A DNA stretch of 64,000 nucleotides from Euonymus europaeus (lineage: Eukaryota > Streptophyta > Magnoliopsida > Celastrales > Celastraceae): positions 1,803,001-1,867,000 of the forward strand of contig OY756957.1 in assembly GCA_963580455.1 (NCBI GenBank), written 5' to 3'. Within the stretch, counting starts at the first letter, position 1. Each line of letters begins with the position of its first letter. Shown here piece by piece: positions 28,608 to 40,100 of the stretch. A model generated the notes under the pieces. The model searched no databases, was not told the origin of the DNA, and saw only the letters and a list, made by a program, of their open reading frames with translations. Both the position numbers and the translations under genes were made by a program.

Positions 28608-29349
28608 TGTTGGGCAAATTCTATAACAATCAATGTCGATTGATTGTATGGCAGGAACTCTCGCTAAAAAAGAAAGAGGTAATACGAACGAGTTTAACTT
28701 AGGAACATCGGTGTGATACCTGGCAAAGAATTTCGAGCGTGAGAATTAGTATGGAGTTTATAGATAACTTATAAGATAAATAAGTTGCGGATAATGCAAG
28801 CGATGATATAAGATATAGTGCGTTTTTTAAAGAGTTAAGTAGGTGGAATAGAAAGAAGATTTTTTTTTTATTTTTACAATAAACATGTTTGGGGTATTTA
28901 TAGGCAATTGAGGAGAGTATGTGAAAATGGTAAGTTACTCTTGCTTAAGTTGTCTTATGTTTAAAGTCATATTTGTCATAAGAGGATGAAAATGTTGAGA
29001 AACTAACTTATATTATTATAATGATTGACAATGGTTGTACCGATATGATCATACAACTTATTATGATAGGTATATTTTAGTCGAGCCCATATGACTTTAA
29101 AATTATAATATTACTTATATACTCCTAGTTTGTCGTGCTGTATATAGTAATATGGATGTCCATATAGGTAAAATCAAAATTAAGTTACTTGAGTCACTCA
29201 TTAATGTCGAGTTGATCATGTTTTATTGATGCCTAATAACATGGGTCTGTGAACAAATACACAATTTTTTAGAATACCTAATGAGTTGTGGCTCAATATA
29301 TGACATAAGGATGGATCGAAAGGTAACAACACAATTTTTATCCATAACA
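28608..29349 (-). repeat. Diverged solo LTR of the same family as the 45.7-56.8 kb element
   Basis: The block begins TGTTGGGCAA and ends CCATAACA. It follows the 45,662-46,403 LTR from end to end: ACATCGGT, GAGCGTGAGAATTAGTA, GTAGGTGGAA, TATATGACATAAGGATGG, and the terminal AATTTTTATCCATAACA. It has the same 742-bp length but many substitutions. It is flanked by TATAT on both sides (28,603-28,607 and 29,350-29,354), so it is a solo LTR from a complete insertion that later lost its interior by LTR-LTR recombination. Confidence 0.85.
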
Positions 29350-30008
29350 TATATTTTCTTCTTACCAATATTCTTCCATTTAGTAGTTTAGTAATGGCTT
29401 GATTAGGCATTTACGAAGGTAAAATTAGTTGAAGAAAAACAAAAAATAATTAAAATGTAAATATAATATTATTAATATACTTAAAAGAAGAGATTTGTTA
29501 CTAAATAGTTTTTCTTCCCAAATCTTCATATTTTGGTAATATTACATGATAAATTTATTAAAAAATGTATCAAAATTTTATTTCTAAAATATATAATCAA
29601 ATAATAATTAATTATAAAACTAGAATCATTAGTATTTAGCTTGCATAAAAAGTAAAAACTATACAAGAAGAACATCATTACGTATTATAAGAATTCCATC
29701 CTATCTTTTTTTTTAAAAAAAAAAAAGCTTTCACCCTGTTAAATCAAAAATATTTTGAAAAATGAAATTAATGCTTTCATCTTATGCCTAACTTTTGGGT
29801 TTGGACTATTTTCTCTTCATATATTCTCCAAGGCACCCTGATTCTTAAAAATCCCAATTAATATTGTCAATTCTCCCATGACACCCCTGTTATATATTTT
29901 TTTTCAAAAAAAACCTAAAACACCCAATAAACAACATTGAACATGAAAGCAGAGGGCAGCAAAATATACTAGTTTAGGACACCAAAAAACTATTTCCTGC
30001 AATAATCA
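29350..30008. other. AT-rich spacer
   Basis: This is AT-rich sequence with no gene recognised. It ends in the host A that precedes the Helitron. Confidence 0.5.
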
Positions 30009-30124
30009 TCTATACTTTCCTTTAAAGCGGGTGGATTTGCAGGCCTGAGAGCGCGAGTCCCGCCAGGAACTGCTTACTCGCGCGACTCTGCACTGTCCTC
30101 TCTTCCCGGAACGGCGTCGTCTAG
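30009..30124 (+). repeat. Left arm of 116-bp inverted repeat (Helitron 5' end)
   Basis: The arm starts at the Helitron 5' terminus and ends GGCGTCGTCTAG. It is an inverted match to 32,791-32,906 with four mismatches in 116 positions and no gaps. It is GC-rich, unlike the surrounding DNA. Confidence 0.95.
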
Positions 30125-30849
30125 CCCCTCACTTAATACGCAAAACGACGCCGTATACGTCGACCTACCACCGACTCTTATATGACCTAAATTTGCCCCG
30201 TGGACGCCCTGCTCACTTCGATCTCTGCTTCACAGGCCCGAGTTTCTTTTCCGTCCGCCTCCCGATTCCTTCTTCAGCTGTGTTCCTTCCACATATGCAC
30301 GGGTTATTGGGGTCTTTCGTCCTGCCCTACCCTTAGTCCTCCAATTTATGCTATACACAAACACCCAGATGACTAGGTGAGTTTTTATAAAAAAGTTTGC
30401 CCTCCGATTTCTTCCTCTTGCTGGTTTTGGTTTGCTAAGCTTGGTTAATTGGATCTTGGACGACCGAATACGAGTTGCTCGCTCACTTTCGTCTGCAAAA
30501 AACCTCAGTTTACCAATTGTCTAAAGTAGCTGGAAACGCTAGTGTTTGAGGACTTCCACGAACACTTTGGTTTGTGCCCAACTTTATTGCTCTGTTATTG
30601 CTTATGTTCTTTGGTGGCTTTAATAACTTTCATTACAAATCAAATCCCGTCATGATTTCCCAATAATCCATTTCTCTTTGCATCTTTTGATCACTACATG
30701 CTCCTTCCTCCATTGACGACCCCTCCTTGGGGACTTTGCTCCAGGCAATCAACCCCAGGGTGCGCCAGCTTCACCGACCGGAAAAGGAACATAATGATGC
30801 TATTTTGGCTGATGAGAAAGTAGAAGGAGGAAAGCTCAAGCCACGATCG

Positions 30850-32734
30850 ATGAGGTCTTCTTCGGATAAGATCAATATCGCCGTGAGTGCTCAGAAACTC
30901 GATGTCGATCATCGGATCTCTCTCCGAGTCTACTATAGGATTGCTGATAATATTCTCAGACAGGTTACCGTTTCTTTATCTTTTATTTGTGCCTGAAATT
31001 GTCAGTCTTGACTAGGGTTTTAACGTGAATGTGCAATTTTGTATTTTTGTTTTACCAAAATTTGAGCTCATACTGTTTCCAGTGCACCCAGTACGATTGG
31101 TTGTGATCGAGTCTTTGATTTAGAGGTGAAGTGAAGGAGAGTCATGTTTCTTTAACAAGGTATGGATCGCTTGTTGCCCTGCAATACTTGTTTTTTTCCA
31201 ATTCAAAGAAAGAAAAAAAGGAAGGATTGCAAGGCATCAGCTGAGACTGTATAATTTATCAAATTCATGGTTGATTTGTCTTGTTTCCGTGAATATAATC
31301 CCTTCGGAGATGGCTGACTAAAACAATGTGGCAAGTGATGCTAAGATCTTTTATCATATTTTGAGATACCTGGTGCATTTTGCAGAATGATGGTTAATGG
31401 ATTCTAAGTGTAATTAGTCAATGGATATTAGGAATTATCCTGCGAGTGTTAATGGGATGCTCTAAAATTTGCTTAAAGTAAGATTCTTGAATTGCTTCTT
31501 CCACGCTGCAATTAAATATGTTCTTAGTAGCCAAATTTATTTTGTTCTCATGTTGATATGTATTAGTATTGCTCTTGATATGCATATTTTCTTCTTAGTT
31601 TTTGATTTGGATTTCTTTTTTAAAAATACTTTCCAAAAAAAATGATGTCTTAGGGCTGGTTATGAATTCTGAGTTGTTCCTTTGGGTTCTATTTTTGCTG
31701 TGTAATCTTACTTGAGTTATCAATTAAACAACTTTTCCATGTTACTTAATCAATCTCCTATTTTGAATGACTATTTAGTGACTGATAAACTTTTTACCCT
31801 ACAGGCTGACATATTTAGAAGTGCAAAGAATATCATTGATTTATACGTCATGCTTTTGAGGTTTTCAAGGTATGAATCAAAGTAACTGTTTTTCATATCT
31901 TTCAACTGATTATCTAAGTTAGAATTTTGGCTGATTCATATGAAAGCGCAGTTTGCATGGAATTTGGACAGTATAAACTTCCTTTCAATGTGCCTCATTT
32001 TTCCCCACGAAAAGGAATGACTTGACACTCCTTATCTTGTTTTGCTTTCAGTTTAATTTCGGAGACAATACCACGTCATCGAGATTACGGGTCATCTTTA
32101 CTAAGCAAAAAGGTTTATTTGAAAAAGGTAACTTTAATTAATTTTTGATTTTTTAATGGAAACTATATATTGTTTCAAGGTGTGGGTTCATTTGAATTTA
32201 TATTATTGTTGTAGAAATTGCTGAATGCCTTGAGTGAGCTCGAGGATTTGAAGCCAGTAGTACAACAGAAGATCAATGAATTAGACAGAAAACACACACA
32301 GCAAACAAACGGGTTGGGCTATCTGCACCGTAATGATTCATTGGAATGGCCTTATGACAAAAAGCAAAGCTTGAGTAGCTATAATGTGACAATGGTATCA
32401 TACTTGATGGATTTCATTGTTTTTTTAAAAAAAAATTGTTCAGTAACTTTGCTTATGCTTTACTGATTGTTTTATGAAGCTGGTTTGACTAACGGAATAT
32501 TATAGTTAGTGATGATATGTTCACATGCCCATCTATTCTGCTTAAGCTGCTGTTTCACTTTTATCATCTGTGAATTTTGTTATGTACGTAATATGTTAAA
32601 CTTGATTGCATTCAAAAAATGTTATGTTAAACTTGACAGTCAGTGAGACCAGCTGTTCGAGATTTGGCTTATCAAGCTCCTTGACCACAAGATATTCTGC
32701 TCTCCAGGGCAGTTGATGATCAATTTCGCAGAAT
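30850..32734 (+). pseudogene. AMSH1: Captured 5' fragment of an AMSH1-type deubiquitinase gene (MIT-like region)
   Basis: Exons 30850-30963, 31805-31869, 32052-32127, 32215-32394 and 32640-32734 splice in phase with GT-AG introns. The first four encode MRSSSDKINIAVSAQKLDVD, YYRIADNILRQ, then NIIDLYVMLLRFSS, SETIPRHRDYGSS and LEDLKPVVQQKI. This is the N-terminal region of plant AMSH1 (associated molecule with the SH3 domain of STAM), which binds ESCRT-III. The catalytic JAMM metalloprotease half is absent. Exon 5 (PAVRDLAYQ ... VDDQFRRM) has an in-frame TGA at 32,682-32,684. The copy is cut off in intron 5 by the reversed Helitron end at 32,791. AMSH removes ubiquitin from endosomal cargo, but this copy cannot. 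A truncated transcript is possible. Identity is strong; AMSH1 rather than AMSH3 is judged from the N-terminus. Confidence 0.85.
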
Positions 32735-32790
32735 GTAAGTTATCATTCTTATGTTGCAATTAGAGTTCAAACATGAATTAGCTTGTGTTG

Positions 32791-32906
32791 CTAGACGACG
32801 CCGTTCCGGGAAGAGAGGACAGTGCAGAGTCGCGCGAGTAAGCAGTTCCGGGCGGGACTCGCGCTCTCAGGCCTGCAAATCCACCCTCTTTAAAGGTAAG
32901 TCTAGA
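32791..32906 (-). repeat. Right arm of 116-bp inverted repeat: reversed Helitron 5' end
   Basis: Read on the minus strand it starts TCTAGACTTACC right after an A, matching the TCTATACTTTCC start at 30,009 and then 112 further positions almost perfectly. It is therefore a second Helitron 5' terminus pointing the other way, and it closes off the AMSH1 fragment. Confidence 0.95.
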
Positions 32907-33282
32907 TACTCGGTTTAATTTTGTTTTCTGTGATATTTAAGATATTGTTGACTCCTTCTTTGGGCAGTTTTCCTCATATTGGATTTTGAGCTAGGCCTAT
33001 TCAGTTCTGCTTCTAATTATCGAATTGGTGTCAATTTCATAATACTAATTATAATATGCATGTAGTGGAATTCAGATGTTGTGTCTTTAAACTTGCTGGT
33101 GTAAGAAATTTAGCAAAGGTTTCAATTACCATGTTGTAGTAGTGGTATTCACCAACTTAGACCTAAATCTATTTATGAATTCTACTTTGAAAACCTCTTT
33201 TGAAGTTCCTTTGTTGTTTTTGGAATCCGAATTCTATAATTTGTGTTGTATTTGTTAAAAAACCTACTCATACATTTTTCAG

Positions 33283-33770
33283 CAAATAGTGGAATTATCT
33301 TCTGCATGCTCAACCTTCCAGAGTCTCCAAGATGGCTTTCCTGTCAGGTTAGTCAATACCATTTGAAAATTGGCTTTATCGATTCTGTGAATGTCAGTAG
33401 CCTGATTCCCATAGATACACTCAGGTTACTATCACTGGGTTTGTAATAATACTCAATCTCATTTTTTTCATGCAGGCCTTGAACTTTGAGGTTAAGCTCC
33501 TCATATTCTTTGATTTGGGTTTAATTTCTTTCATGAGAGTTCTTTTTAGCCTACTGGCCTTTCTTTTTTAACGAACAATCTCTTGAAACTCTTTTTCTAA
33601 CATTTTGGATAGTATCTTCAGTTTGCCATTTTTTTACACTTATATCAAATCTCCAATTTTTTGTTATTTGTTATTACTCATGAATGGCTCAATTCGTAAA
33701 TAGATTAGCTGAGCCAGGAGATCCCAGATATGCTCCACCAGTACCTGAAGTTCAAACGCATGCATCTCTG
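33283..33770 (+). pseudogene. Unidentified captured exon pair inside the Helitron
   Basis: Two stretches look like real exons: 33,283-33,347 after a TTTTTCAG acceptor (VELSSACSTFQSLQDGFPV) and 33,704-33,770 after a TAG acceptor (LAEPGDPRYAPPVPEVQTHA). They join in phase with GT donors to give 44 codons without a stop. I do not recognise the parent gene. A third exon-like stretch follows a TTTCAG near 34,914 (DGLHANNQFYKDLYVLCARH). No coding continuation is visible, so these are probably gene-capture debris. Confidence 0.4.
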
Positions 33771-36034
33771 GTACACCTTTAATTTTTGTGCATTATATTG
33801 GTAGATAGATGGTAAGAAGTGGGATCTGGTAAGATCATTTATGCCGTGATTTCTATTATCTTTAAATTCACGTCCTAAAGCTTTTTGTATCTGAGATTTG
33901 GCCTTTTCATCTTCTTTTTTTATTGTTCAGACCATATGTGGTCTCATGATTGAATGATCGCTCCTCATTTTTGCCTCTACATCCAATATTTATTCTGACT
34001 GTTAATTCACTGGACACCTGCATTTGATCAGCATCTTTGCTCCTTCCAGGTTAGTTTTCTAACTATTTTTAACGGTCATGATTTTAATTACATAAGATTG
34101 TGATAATTTAACAAGTCTTTGTTTAGTACACTGTCAAGGTTTCAAGCGCTATCTTCATCTGTACTGCGTATTCTTACTTTTTTCTCTTTCATGGCTGCTT
34201 CGTTGTCCAAATGATTCCACCCTATATTCATGTAGTGTTGGATAAAACTAGGTACAAAGTGAGGGTTATTGTCTCTTCTCGCGGGTGATATGGATCTTAC
34301 TCAGTCTGTTTAATCATAGTTTCCTCGCACCTGTTTGTTATGGTTCTACTTGGTGAATTCAAAAAAAAGTTATTTTTGACCCTGTTCTTCTTCCTGGGTT
34401 CTTAAGGCAGAAGATGCAGAGAGGTGAAAGTTCTTATTCTTATACTATATTATTTTTACAAGCATGATTGCTGTCATTAAGTTGGATTTATTTTTTTAAA
34501 GCAGAACAAATATTATAAGAACAACTAAAGAAGATTCCTTATTGTACAACCAACATTTCAATCCTTGAAATTGGTAAAAATTTACTTATGTTTCTATAAG
34601 ATCTACATCTTCTCTAGATGGAACTATCTATCTATTGTACTTGATTTGTTAAAATTTAGTTTTTAATGCTTCTGTGGCTCGAAATTGTTCAGACTTTAGA
34701 TTGATTATCAAGGATACCAAACTGGTAAGATGCTAAAGTGATATGCTCAAACTAATGCTTATTATAATATTTTCCAATGCTTCTAACAATGATTTCTAGC
34801 TTATTATAATGTGTGTTATCGAGATAACCACTGAAAAATAAACTCCACCAAAGTTGAATCTAATTAATCTAATTATTTTGATTTATCTTCTTACCTTTTC
34901 TTTTATTTCAGGGACGGGTTACATGCCAACAATCAATTTTACAAAGACTTGTATGTACTATGTGCTCGACATGCGAGGATGTATGTATGTACTTCACATG
35001 CTGATTTAATTATTTAACCCTTCAAGATAGCTTCGGGATTCTTTATGCTTTCTTCTGGCTGCCGTTTTATGCTTTCTTCATCATGGCTCGACACAACAGA
35101 ATTCCAGATTTGGGGTGATTGTTTATGTTGAAAAGTTGATAATGCTATGGCCATCTTGCTTTTTTAAACTGTTTTCCATATTAAACCTTACTTGGTGATT
35201 CTTGAATGGGCAAAGTTCCATATCTATATTAGTTCAACCAAGGATGGACTGCATTTTTACCATTTGTGTTAAACCTCTAGCTTTTCTATGATTTTCTTTG
35301 CATTATCAATAATATTTTTCTTATTTGCTGTCAAGACGAATGAAAATCTTGAACTGGTAACTGTCTAGCTCTTTCTCATTCCTGTGTACACGCACACACA
35401 TACTTATACATACAATTAAAAAGGGAAAAAAATCAAACTGGAATTTGCTGTTTAGATGTAGTCCTTCTTGGTAATTAAATGTTGTCTAGACGGGTTTCAA
35501 ACTGCTACTAATGATCTTTATTCTAAATATTTTTCCATTAATTGATGTTGCTTTCGTTCTCTTTGAAACTGAAACTGAAATTTGTATTTGCCCTTGTACC
35601 GAACCTTGGTGATAAAAAATATATAGCATTTCTTAGTTTTTGTTGAGATCCTTATTTGAAAAACAACCACTAAAATTTGTGAAATCTGCTGCATGAATTA
35701 CCTGCTCAATTGTTGTTCAGACCCCACTGCACATCCCAACTCAAACTAATTAATTCAATTGTTGTTATCTATATTCTATAACAGGGTATGTATTTGATAC
35801 TGCTCTTGTATTATGAATAATGCAGTGTCTTTTTGAGTGGTTGATATGGCTTTTGCAGGAAGCATTTTCATAGGTGGAGAAAGTATCAGCATAGGAAATG
35901 CATTACTATTCATTTCCCCAGGCTCAATCACAACTACGAATTAAAATGCCCACTTCTCTAATTTGGTCAATTATAGAATACAAATCCATCACACAAAAAA
36001 TTATGCCCGCAGCAAAGCGCGGGCATCAAACTAG

Positions 36035-36640
36035 TCCAAAGTTATAGTTTGTGTCATATACGAAAAGTGATCCACATCAAAATTTGTCATGTCATTCCAA
36101 TTCTGAAAGTAATTAGATGTTAGAATGCGAGTGAAATCATTGTAGGAAATGTCAATGATCTGCAACATGGAGAACTCGAAACCAAATGCAGGGCTTCCAA
36201 CTGAACCAAAAAGCTTGTTGGATCTCAAGATGAGGACCTGAAGATTATGCAGAGCTCCCGACCAAAAGGGAAAGGTGTCACTAATTTGATTGTGACCAAG
36301 ATTTAGAAACTCTTAACATTGTATGATTAGCCAATGACCTCAGTAATGTTCCCTGCACTGCATTATGACCTATGTCGATCACCCCTTAACTCACTGCCAT
36401 TTGTCAATGTTTCAGTAATGTTCCTTGGACTGCATTATGACCTAAATCGATCACCCTCAACTCATTGCCATTTGTTAATGTTTCAGGAATGGTTCCGCTG
36501 AAGAAGTTTTGTTCGAGATTTAAAAAGCTCAGATTGTTCACGAACAAACATTGTGGAAACATGCTACTCAAGTTGTTGAATGACAAATCAATTTCAATAA
36601 CCATCAAAGTTTATTTACCTATGTTCCATATCCATGGTGA
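36035..36640 (-). pseudogene. LRR receptor-like protein fragment, broken
   Basis: Minus-strand segments encode plant extracellular leucine-rich repeats: EIDLSFNNLSSMFPQCL, NLSFLNLEQNFFSGTIPETL, NELRVIDLGHNAVQGTL, then, after disrupted frames, LQIIDISYNDFTRIL and YFQNWNDMTNF. These are typical of Cf/RPP27-type receptor-like proteins near the C-terminal repeats. Frame is lost between 36,230 and 36,404, where about 76 bp is tandemly duplicated (GACTGCATTATGACCTA copies near 36,355 and 36,430). The fragment ends exactly at the Helitron 3' terminus. No signal peptide, membrane segment or second half is present. It is not functional. Confidence 0.75.
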
Positions 36641-37103
36641 GGTGAAACAGAGAGGGAGAGAGGAGAGTGAATAGAAGAAATGTAACTGACAGGCTTAGCG
36701 GGAAGGGTGAAAGACAAACTTTTTTCAGGTTTTTCCGGGATGCCAGAGAGAATGTGGAGTGAAAATGGTCTCAACCAAACTTTTGTAGGTGATAACTCAT
36801 AACACAGACCATATATATAAATAAAGAGTCAGCGGGATGCACATCACCATATCAACAGGCCAGTTATCGCTCGCATAGTCAAATCAAATACCTTTAACTT
36901 TTTTTTTTTTAAAGAGACGTAAATTAATCAAATCATAAACTCAGAATGAAATAGCAAAAACAAAACGGAAAAAGTTGTAAGTATATATTTTGAAAGTTTT
37001 CCAGTTACGACTTTTGATATAAAAAAACTTAAGTCTAGCCAGCTATAGTCTTGCAGGCTTAACCAGCGTGATATGATACAGGTTCTTCCATTGTAAATCC
37101 TTT

Positions 37104-40100
37104 TCAAGTTAAATTCCTGAAAAAGGGATGATTAAGAGCTTGCCGAGCTGTTAGCCGTTCTGAAGGATCATACCGCAACAAACCGCACAACAAATCTATC
37201 AGCGACGATCTAGAGCTCCCTAGATGTTGTGACAACATATCCTGCATGAAACATTTATAGCCGTCATGGGATGGATAGGTCTAAATGTAAAAACCCAACA
37301 GTCCAACACACAATGGCCGGATAAAATAAACCCAGAACCATACCTTAACACGATCCAGCTTCCTCACAGCTCTAATACTCTCCCTAGACACTGCTCCTTC
37401 AGGCCAATTCAATCTTGAGCCTCTCCTGAAGTATTTTTCTGCACCTTGGCTGAATTTAACCGAAAGCCTTTAGAATGTTGCTCTTTTACATTAATTATAG
37501 AATCAGAAATTTGTTTCTTAAACCATCAGGGAAAGCAACTTAATGTAAGCATTATTATTCAGAATGGAACTTACTTGGCCCTGCGGATCATGTGCTCTGG
37601 CAGAGGTCCCAATACCCTCTCCATCATGGCCAAGTGTTCCAAGTTCTCATGCGTCTGAAATAACACTCCACCCTGCCACATATTTCCCACAGCTTAAGAT
37701 TTTCAGATGAGATTTTTGAAATCCCAAACGGGTTTTGTAGTATGTCAGAATCCCAATGCACGACTAACCGAGCATAGTTCGACAAGTATACAACCAACAC
37801 TCCAAAGATCACAAGGATATGTCCAGCCTAGACCTGCAATGATAAAAACGAGATGCAGGTTAGACAAAAGAAAGAATATAGAATGGGATGACTTGATATT
37901 ATATCCCAAAATGCTACACTGTAGGTGCTTATAAACAGCAAAATAAATTAAGAAATCCACTTTGTCTTTCCAAAGGGTGTTTAAATGAGAAGTAAAGTGT
38001 CATCTACATACGTCGTGCACAACACAAACAAGCTCTTACAAAATTTAAGCAATTCCAAGTTAAATGCTCCCTAATTCCCTCTGCAAGTTTGGAACTGATA
38101 GTGATCTTTTTTAAGGAAGAAACTGATAGTGCTCTATTCAAAAAAGAAGAACGAAATTGACTGTGCTAGCAGTTTGGCATGATTCCAGCCCTCCAGTACA
38201 TTGCACTATAAGATCATTACGAGAACAAAATCTAACTATTTCAAAGCTAGACAATGAAAAGATGGTTCTTCAAAAAAATTACTTTAAAGTTTTAAACTCC
38301 CATCCAAAATAAAAGTACAAGTACAGATGAAATCTTTCGAGCAACCATATTGCATGAAAGACAGGGAAACCAAAACAAAGCATAATATTGAACAAGTGTG
38401 TACCAGTACAACATGACGAAGACTCGAAGAGGGTTGCACAGGACATCCTAGAACTAAACAAAAGTTAAAACACTTCCTAAACACAAAGTTTATGATAATC
38501 ACTGATTACAAAAAACAATTTGAATGCATAGCCATCTCAGATCATACATTCCCCCGCTACAAGTAGCTTATCCAGATAAAAGTCCACGATCAATGCTTCG
38601 GTGTATCTCAAAGTGCGAGGGAATTAGATTAACTGTCAGAATGAACCTAGTATCTGCTTTTCAATGCTCAGCAAACCAATTTAAAAAGATATATATTGTC
38701 TAAGAAATCATTGTAGTGACTGAATATTGTCTGATTGTCTCTCAGGAGTTAGGGCATCATGTAGCCTTCTTCAATACATGCTCAATGCAATTTAAAGTGT
38801 GCGCCTTCAAAGGGAAATCCTCTCCAGACAATTAGACATAGGACTTAAACTAGCATATTGCTTTGTGTGCCAGGAATTATTACATGCACTCAAACAGCTA
38901 ACATAAAAATCAATACATCTGCCAACACAGTAACTAGTTACCTAGGATGACCTCAGGTGCCCTGTAATGCCTTGTGGAAACAATGGAGCTATGGCACTGA
39001 TTATCAAATGCAGTACTGCCAAAATCAATCAGCTTAATGGCACTTGACTTCGGCAAGCACCGAAAATTTGTATCATCTTGAGAACTCCTCTGTATCATTC
39101 CAAGGATTTTTCAGGATTTCAACCATTGCTATCACTAATACTAACATTGGGTAAAAAAAATCAATTATAACGTGCCTAATACCTTGCAACCAGGCAGTTT
39201 TACGTACTCAGAAGACACAAGCAGAATATTTTCTGGCTTCAGGTCGGTGTGGATTAAGTGTAAATCATGCATATCTGCTAGTATGATGCAGCATAGAAAA
39301 AAAGTTAAACAAGAACATTTAAGTAAAAATAAGAAACTTAATGCTAACACTGGACAAATAAATCCTGCCAATATAAAGAATTTATGACTGCTAAGTGGGG
39401 AAAAAGTGATAAAGCGGAGCCAAGAGCAATCCACACACATGCTACAGATTCCAAAAGCTGACGTCCAAATTCCCGAACAAGATCCACAGGAAAAGAGGAG
39501 TATTTATTTCTCTTTAGAAAATCAAATAAACTTGGTCCAAGCTTCTCAAACACCTGGTAAAACCATTGAAATGCATTCAAGGATGGTTTCTGTTTAGTTC
39601 CCACGTTTATAAACAATATCACATGGACAAAGCATAATCAGAATGCAGACTACAAGCTCTATTACTATACAGGAATCAACCAGCACAACCAACAGAAGAG
39701 AAACCCAACTTAGTAAAAGCATCAGGCCATGCATATCTAGGAAAAAAGCAAAATCACCAACGAAATAAGCGCTACAACATAGGAATATAGAATTGGATAT
39801 TAGAACTCAATAACATTAAAGAGAATGAGAAAGTTAGCTGGAAGTCATCCAGCCGCCCGCAACTATACCACTACAAAAGGCAAAAGTTGCATTCTCAATC
39901 CATAAAAACATATAATACAGAGATAATGGCTGCATAGGCATGTTAAAAATAAAAATGGGTGAATAATATTATAATACTTACAATGCAAATGTGATTGCGG
40001 TAATCAAACCAGCTTCGTATTTGCACACATCTGCACAAAGAATCAACATGACTTGAGAACTTGACTAAAAGACAAAAACCGGTAAAACTTTTACCATCTA

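Larger units (their letters stand above)
30009..36034 (+). mobile_element. Non-autonomous Helitron carrying captured gene fragments
   Basis: The 5' end is A|TCTATACTTTCC, the plant Helitron start inserted after a host A. The 3' end has an 8-bp hairpin, ATGCCCGC (36,003-36,010) with GCGGGCAT (36,019-36,026), then CAAA and the terminal CTAG, followed by a host T at 36,035. The 3' hairpin plus CTRR between A and T is diagnostic. There is no Rep/helicase open frame, so it must be moved in trans. It carries an AMSH1 5' fragment (30,850-32,734), unidentified exon-like fragments (33,283-33,770), and a reversed copy of its own 5' end. Confidence 0.85.

Noticed and set aside
30850..32734. A functional AMSH gene
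   Set aside because: There is no JAMM protease exon downstream, a TGA interrupts exon 5, and the fragment is enclosed by Helitron ends.
30009..32906. Pack-MULE interpretation of the inverted repeats around the AMSH1 fragment
   Set aside because: The arms begin with a Helitron 5' terminus (A|TCTATACT), there is no 9-bp target duplication, and a proper Helitron hairpin/CTAG end exists at 36,034. The CTTTAAAG seen at both edges is palindromic and lies inside the arms.
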